Of a stretch of 55,248 bases of DNA, positions 53,498-55,248 are shown one piece after another; positions within the stretch are counted from its first letter, which is position 1; the number at the start of each line of letters is the position of its first letter. The notes under the pieces are model-generated. The model ran no database searches and had not been told where the DNA came from. It worked only from the letters and a program-made list of their open reading frames with translations. The stretch is from Clostridiales bacterium. GTDB taxonomy: Bacteria; Bacillota; Clostridia; Saccharofermentanales; Saccharofermentanaceae. Location of the stretch: the NCBI GenBank assembly GCA_017615755.1, contig JAFZZM010000051.1, forward strand, positions 1 to 55,248. Reading direction: 5' to 3'. The translations under genes and the position numbers were made by a program.

Positions 53498-55248
53498 TTG
53501 AAACAAAGATTTACAAGAAAAATAAGGCTTGTGGCCACCGTTCTGGCGCTGATGATCTTGCCCGGCGTGAAGCTTCCGCGGCACGATGCTCTGGCGGCCG
53601 GTCATCTGCAGGCGACGATCACTCACTCCGTTTCTTTGGAGAATCGTATCGGTGTGTTTTACAATGTTCAGTTCGATAAGAATGAATCGTACTCGAATGT
53701 AAGACTTCATATCGAGAAGCAGACTTTCAAGGACGCGTCAGCAGCGTATTCATGGACATCTTACGATCTTACGGATTATACAGTCCAGGACGGATGCTAT
53801 GTGTTCCCGTTCGATGGTGTGAAATCCGTTGAGATGAACAGTGTGGTGAAGGCGACAGTCTACGCCAATCTCGGTTCGTTAACGTACATCAGTGACACAG
53901 ATGAATTCACAGTAAAAAAGTATGTTACCGAAATGCTTACCAATCGACAGAATGGTGCTACTGATTCGGATAAAAAACTTCGCACATTGTGCGTTGATTT
54001 CCTGAACTATGGTGCCGCAGCCCAGTCGTATTTCCAGATCAATACCGGCAATCTGCCGAACAGTGGTCTTACGTCTACACAGAAGGGTTTTGCCTCTGCA
54101 CTGCCGTCAAGTTTCCAGTCCCGTTCTTCTTCAAAATCACTTTCCGGTGCGACTGCTTTTGTTGATGCTCTTGCTCTGAGTGACGGCTACGATGCATGTA
54201 TCAATGCATACATCCGATTCACCGGTAATCCTTCTGCGAATACGGTTTTGGAGTACACTTATACATCAGTAATGGGTACGACGAAGACTGTCCGTATTCC
54301 GAAGGACCAGTTTATGTACGATACAAATTCGAAGTACTACATCGCTACTATTTCGGAAGTTGCTTCTGCGGACTTTAAGACGCTTCTTACTGTTGTTGTA
54401 AAGAATGGTTCGTCTGCGATAAGCGGAACATATACAACAAGTATGGAGACGGCATTCGGCGATGTGTATGCCGTTGCGCCGGATTCGCTGAAACCTCTTC
54501 TGCGGAATGCTATGGCTTTGAGTAATTCTTCGAAGGCATACTTTACTTCCGCTCCTTCTGATCCGACTCCGACGAAGAAGCCGACGAGTGCTCCTACACC
54601 GACCACGAAGGTAACGGCTTCACCTACGAAGCCGACGGTTTCGCCGACGAAGAAGCCTACAGTTTCGCCTACGAAGAAACCGACTGTTTCTCCGACAAAG
54701 AAAGCAACCACGACTCCGGTTCCGACAGCTGTCCATACGGATGGATATGTCACATACAGAGAGATGGGTGCAAAGGGCGATGGTGTAACAGATGACTATG
54801 ATGCTATCGTCGCAACGCATGAATATGCGAATAAGAATAACCTTCGTGTAAAGGCAGATGCCGGCGCCGTTTACTATATCGGCCACATGGATCCGAATAA
54901 CAAGAAGGGTGCTGTTATCATGACAGATACCGATTGGACCGGAGCCACATTCAAGATCGATGACAAGAAGATCCCGTGGTATTACGAAGACGTTGAAGTG
55001 AAACAGAAAGACGGCTCGATCAAGATAGAAAAAGTCGTAAGAACGGATGAGGGAGACTGCTATCTCTTTACTGTTTCGTCGAGAACTCCGATGTCCCATG
55101 TATATCTTAACCCGGCTAATGGTACTTTGGGCTTGGATGCGAGATTCTCTTCCAGCACAGATGCAGCAGCAGCTAAGAATTTCCAGAATAAAACATTCTC
55201 TAAGAATACGACTTTGTTGGATGGACAGTTCCAGGACACCGCTCTGTA
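53498..55248 (+). CDS. Secreted protein with shared module and pectate-lyase-3-like domain (cut by window edge)
   Basis: The open frame runs off the window after 583 codons. It appears to start at TTG 53498, with GGAGGAAGG upstream, and has a signal peptide ending near ALAAGH. The N-terminal module (about 36-350) is clearly related to that of the previous gene: both halves are present, with LNYGAAAQSYF and a weaker ALSNSSKAYF. A Lys/Pro/Thr linker (about 355-411, TPTKKP and SPTKKP units) leads to a domain beginning YREMGAKGDGVTDDYDAI, the usual opening of pectate-lyase-3-type parallel beta helices. It is probably a polysaccharide lyase or depolymerase. Gap to the previous gene is 44 bases. 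Confidence 0.8.
   Translation, partial: MKQRFTRKIRLVATVLALMILPGVKLPRHDALAAGHLQATITHSVSLENRIGVFYNVQFDKNESYSNVRLHIEKQTFKDASAAYSWTSYDLTDYTVQDGCYVFPFDGVKSVEMNSVVKATVYANLGSLTYISDTDEFTVKKYVTEMLTNRQNGATDSDKKLRTLCVDFLNYGAAAQSYFQINTGNLPNSGLTSTQKGFASALPSSFQSRSSSKSLSGATAFVDALALSDGYDACINAYIRFTGNPSANTVLEYTYTSVMGTTKTVRIPKDQFMYDTNSKYYIATISEVASADFKTLLTVVVKNGSSAISGTYTTSMETAFGDVYAVAPDSLKPLLRNAMALSNSSKAYFTSAPSDPTPTKKPTSAPTPTTKVTASPTKPTVSPTKKPTVSPTKKPTVSPTKKATTTPVPTAVHTDGYVTYREMGAKGDGVTDDYDAIVATHEYANKNNLRVKADAGAVYYIGHMDPNNKKGAVIMTDTDWTGATFKIDDKKIPWYYEDVEVKQKDGSIKIEKVVRTDEGDCYLFTVSSRTPMSHVYLNPANGTLGLDARFSSSTDAAAAKNFQNKTFSKNTTLLDGQFQDTAL
54561..54722 (+). repeat. Degenerate repeat encoding a Lys/Pro/Thr linker
   Basis: Units close to CCGACGAAGAAGCCGACAG recur about five times, encoding TPTKKP/SPTKKP linker units between the shared module and the beta-helix domain. 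Close relatives encode the linker at about 51340-51460 in the previous gene. Confidence 0.8.

Overview
The window looks like ordinary chromosome from a Gram-positive anaerobe of the class Clostridia. The evidence is a DUF4364 gene, the TIGR03960/DUF2344 radical-SAM pair, AddAB instead of RecBCD, a SigA-type sigma factor, strong AGGAGG ribosome sites, frequent ATGA overlaps, and secreted proteins with TPTKKP-type linkers. I cannot name the genus. I see no rRNA, tRNA, CRISPR array, phage or insertion sequence. Most genes lie on the + strand.

Layout. 1-6600: small and zinc-ribbon proteins, an HD hydrolase, a membrane-tethered MerR regulator with its own 19-bp-spacer promoter, an APH-fold kinase coupled to a ferredoxin-like aldo/keto reductase, and a Thr/Glu-rich lipoprotein. 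6600-13700: an ABC exporter (permease plus ATPase, - strand) facing a two-component system (+ strand). The gap between them carries six palindromic units at about 53-bp period. An HD nucleotidase-like gene and a DUF4364 gene follow. 13900-17900: pgi and the radical-SAM pair. 18000-22800: lipid genes (MarR, ACP, diacylglycerol kinase, PlsC, acyl ligase), with a FabT-like palindrome in the divergent plsC/ligase promoter region. 22800-32600: addB-addA, tadA overlapping the end of addA, a zinc-ribbon membrane protein, and the main sigma factor.

32600-37300: four tightly coupled genes for a strongly diverged Rnf-like membrane complex: RnfC, RnfD, RnfG, and what I read as one RnfE-RnfA fusion. There is no RnfB, and the flavin-attachment motifs look lost. 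37300-41350: an rRNA methyltransferase, a cluster of DnaA-box-like sequences, then proA, rpiB and upp. 41470-47980: the F-type ATP synthase operon. It has no separate delta gene; instead a delta C-terminal-like domain is fused to the N-terminus of the alpha subunit. 48100-55248: three large exported proteins joined by Pro/Thr linkers: PASTA plus DUF4214 repeats, a DUF4838 protein, and a pectate-lyase-3-like protein cut by the window edge. The last two share a two-copy N-terminal module.

The best candidates for undescribed biology are the delta-alpha ATP synthase fusion, the reduced Rnf-like complex, and the palindromic array between the ABC exporter and its presumed two-component regulator. 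All homology calls are by eye from motifs; no database was searched.
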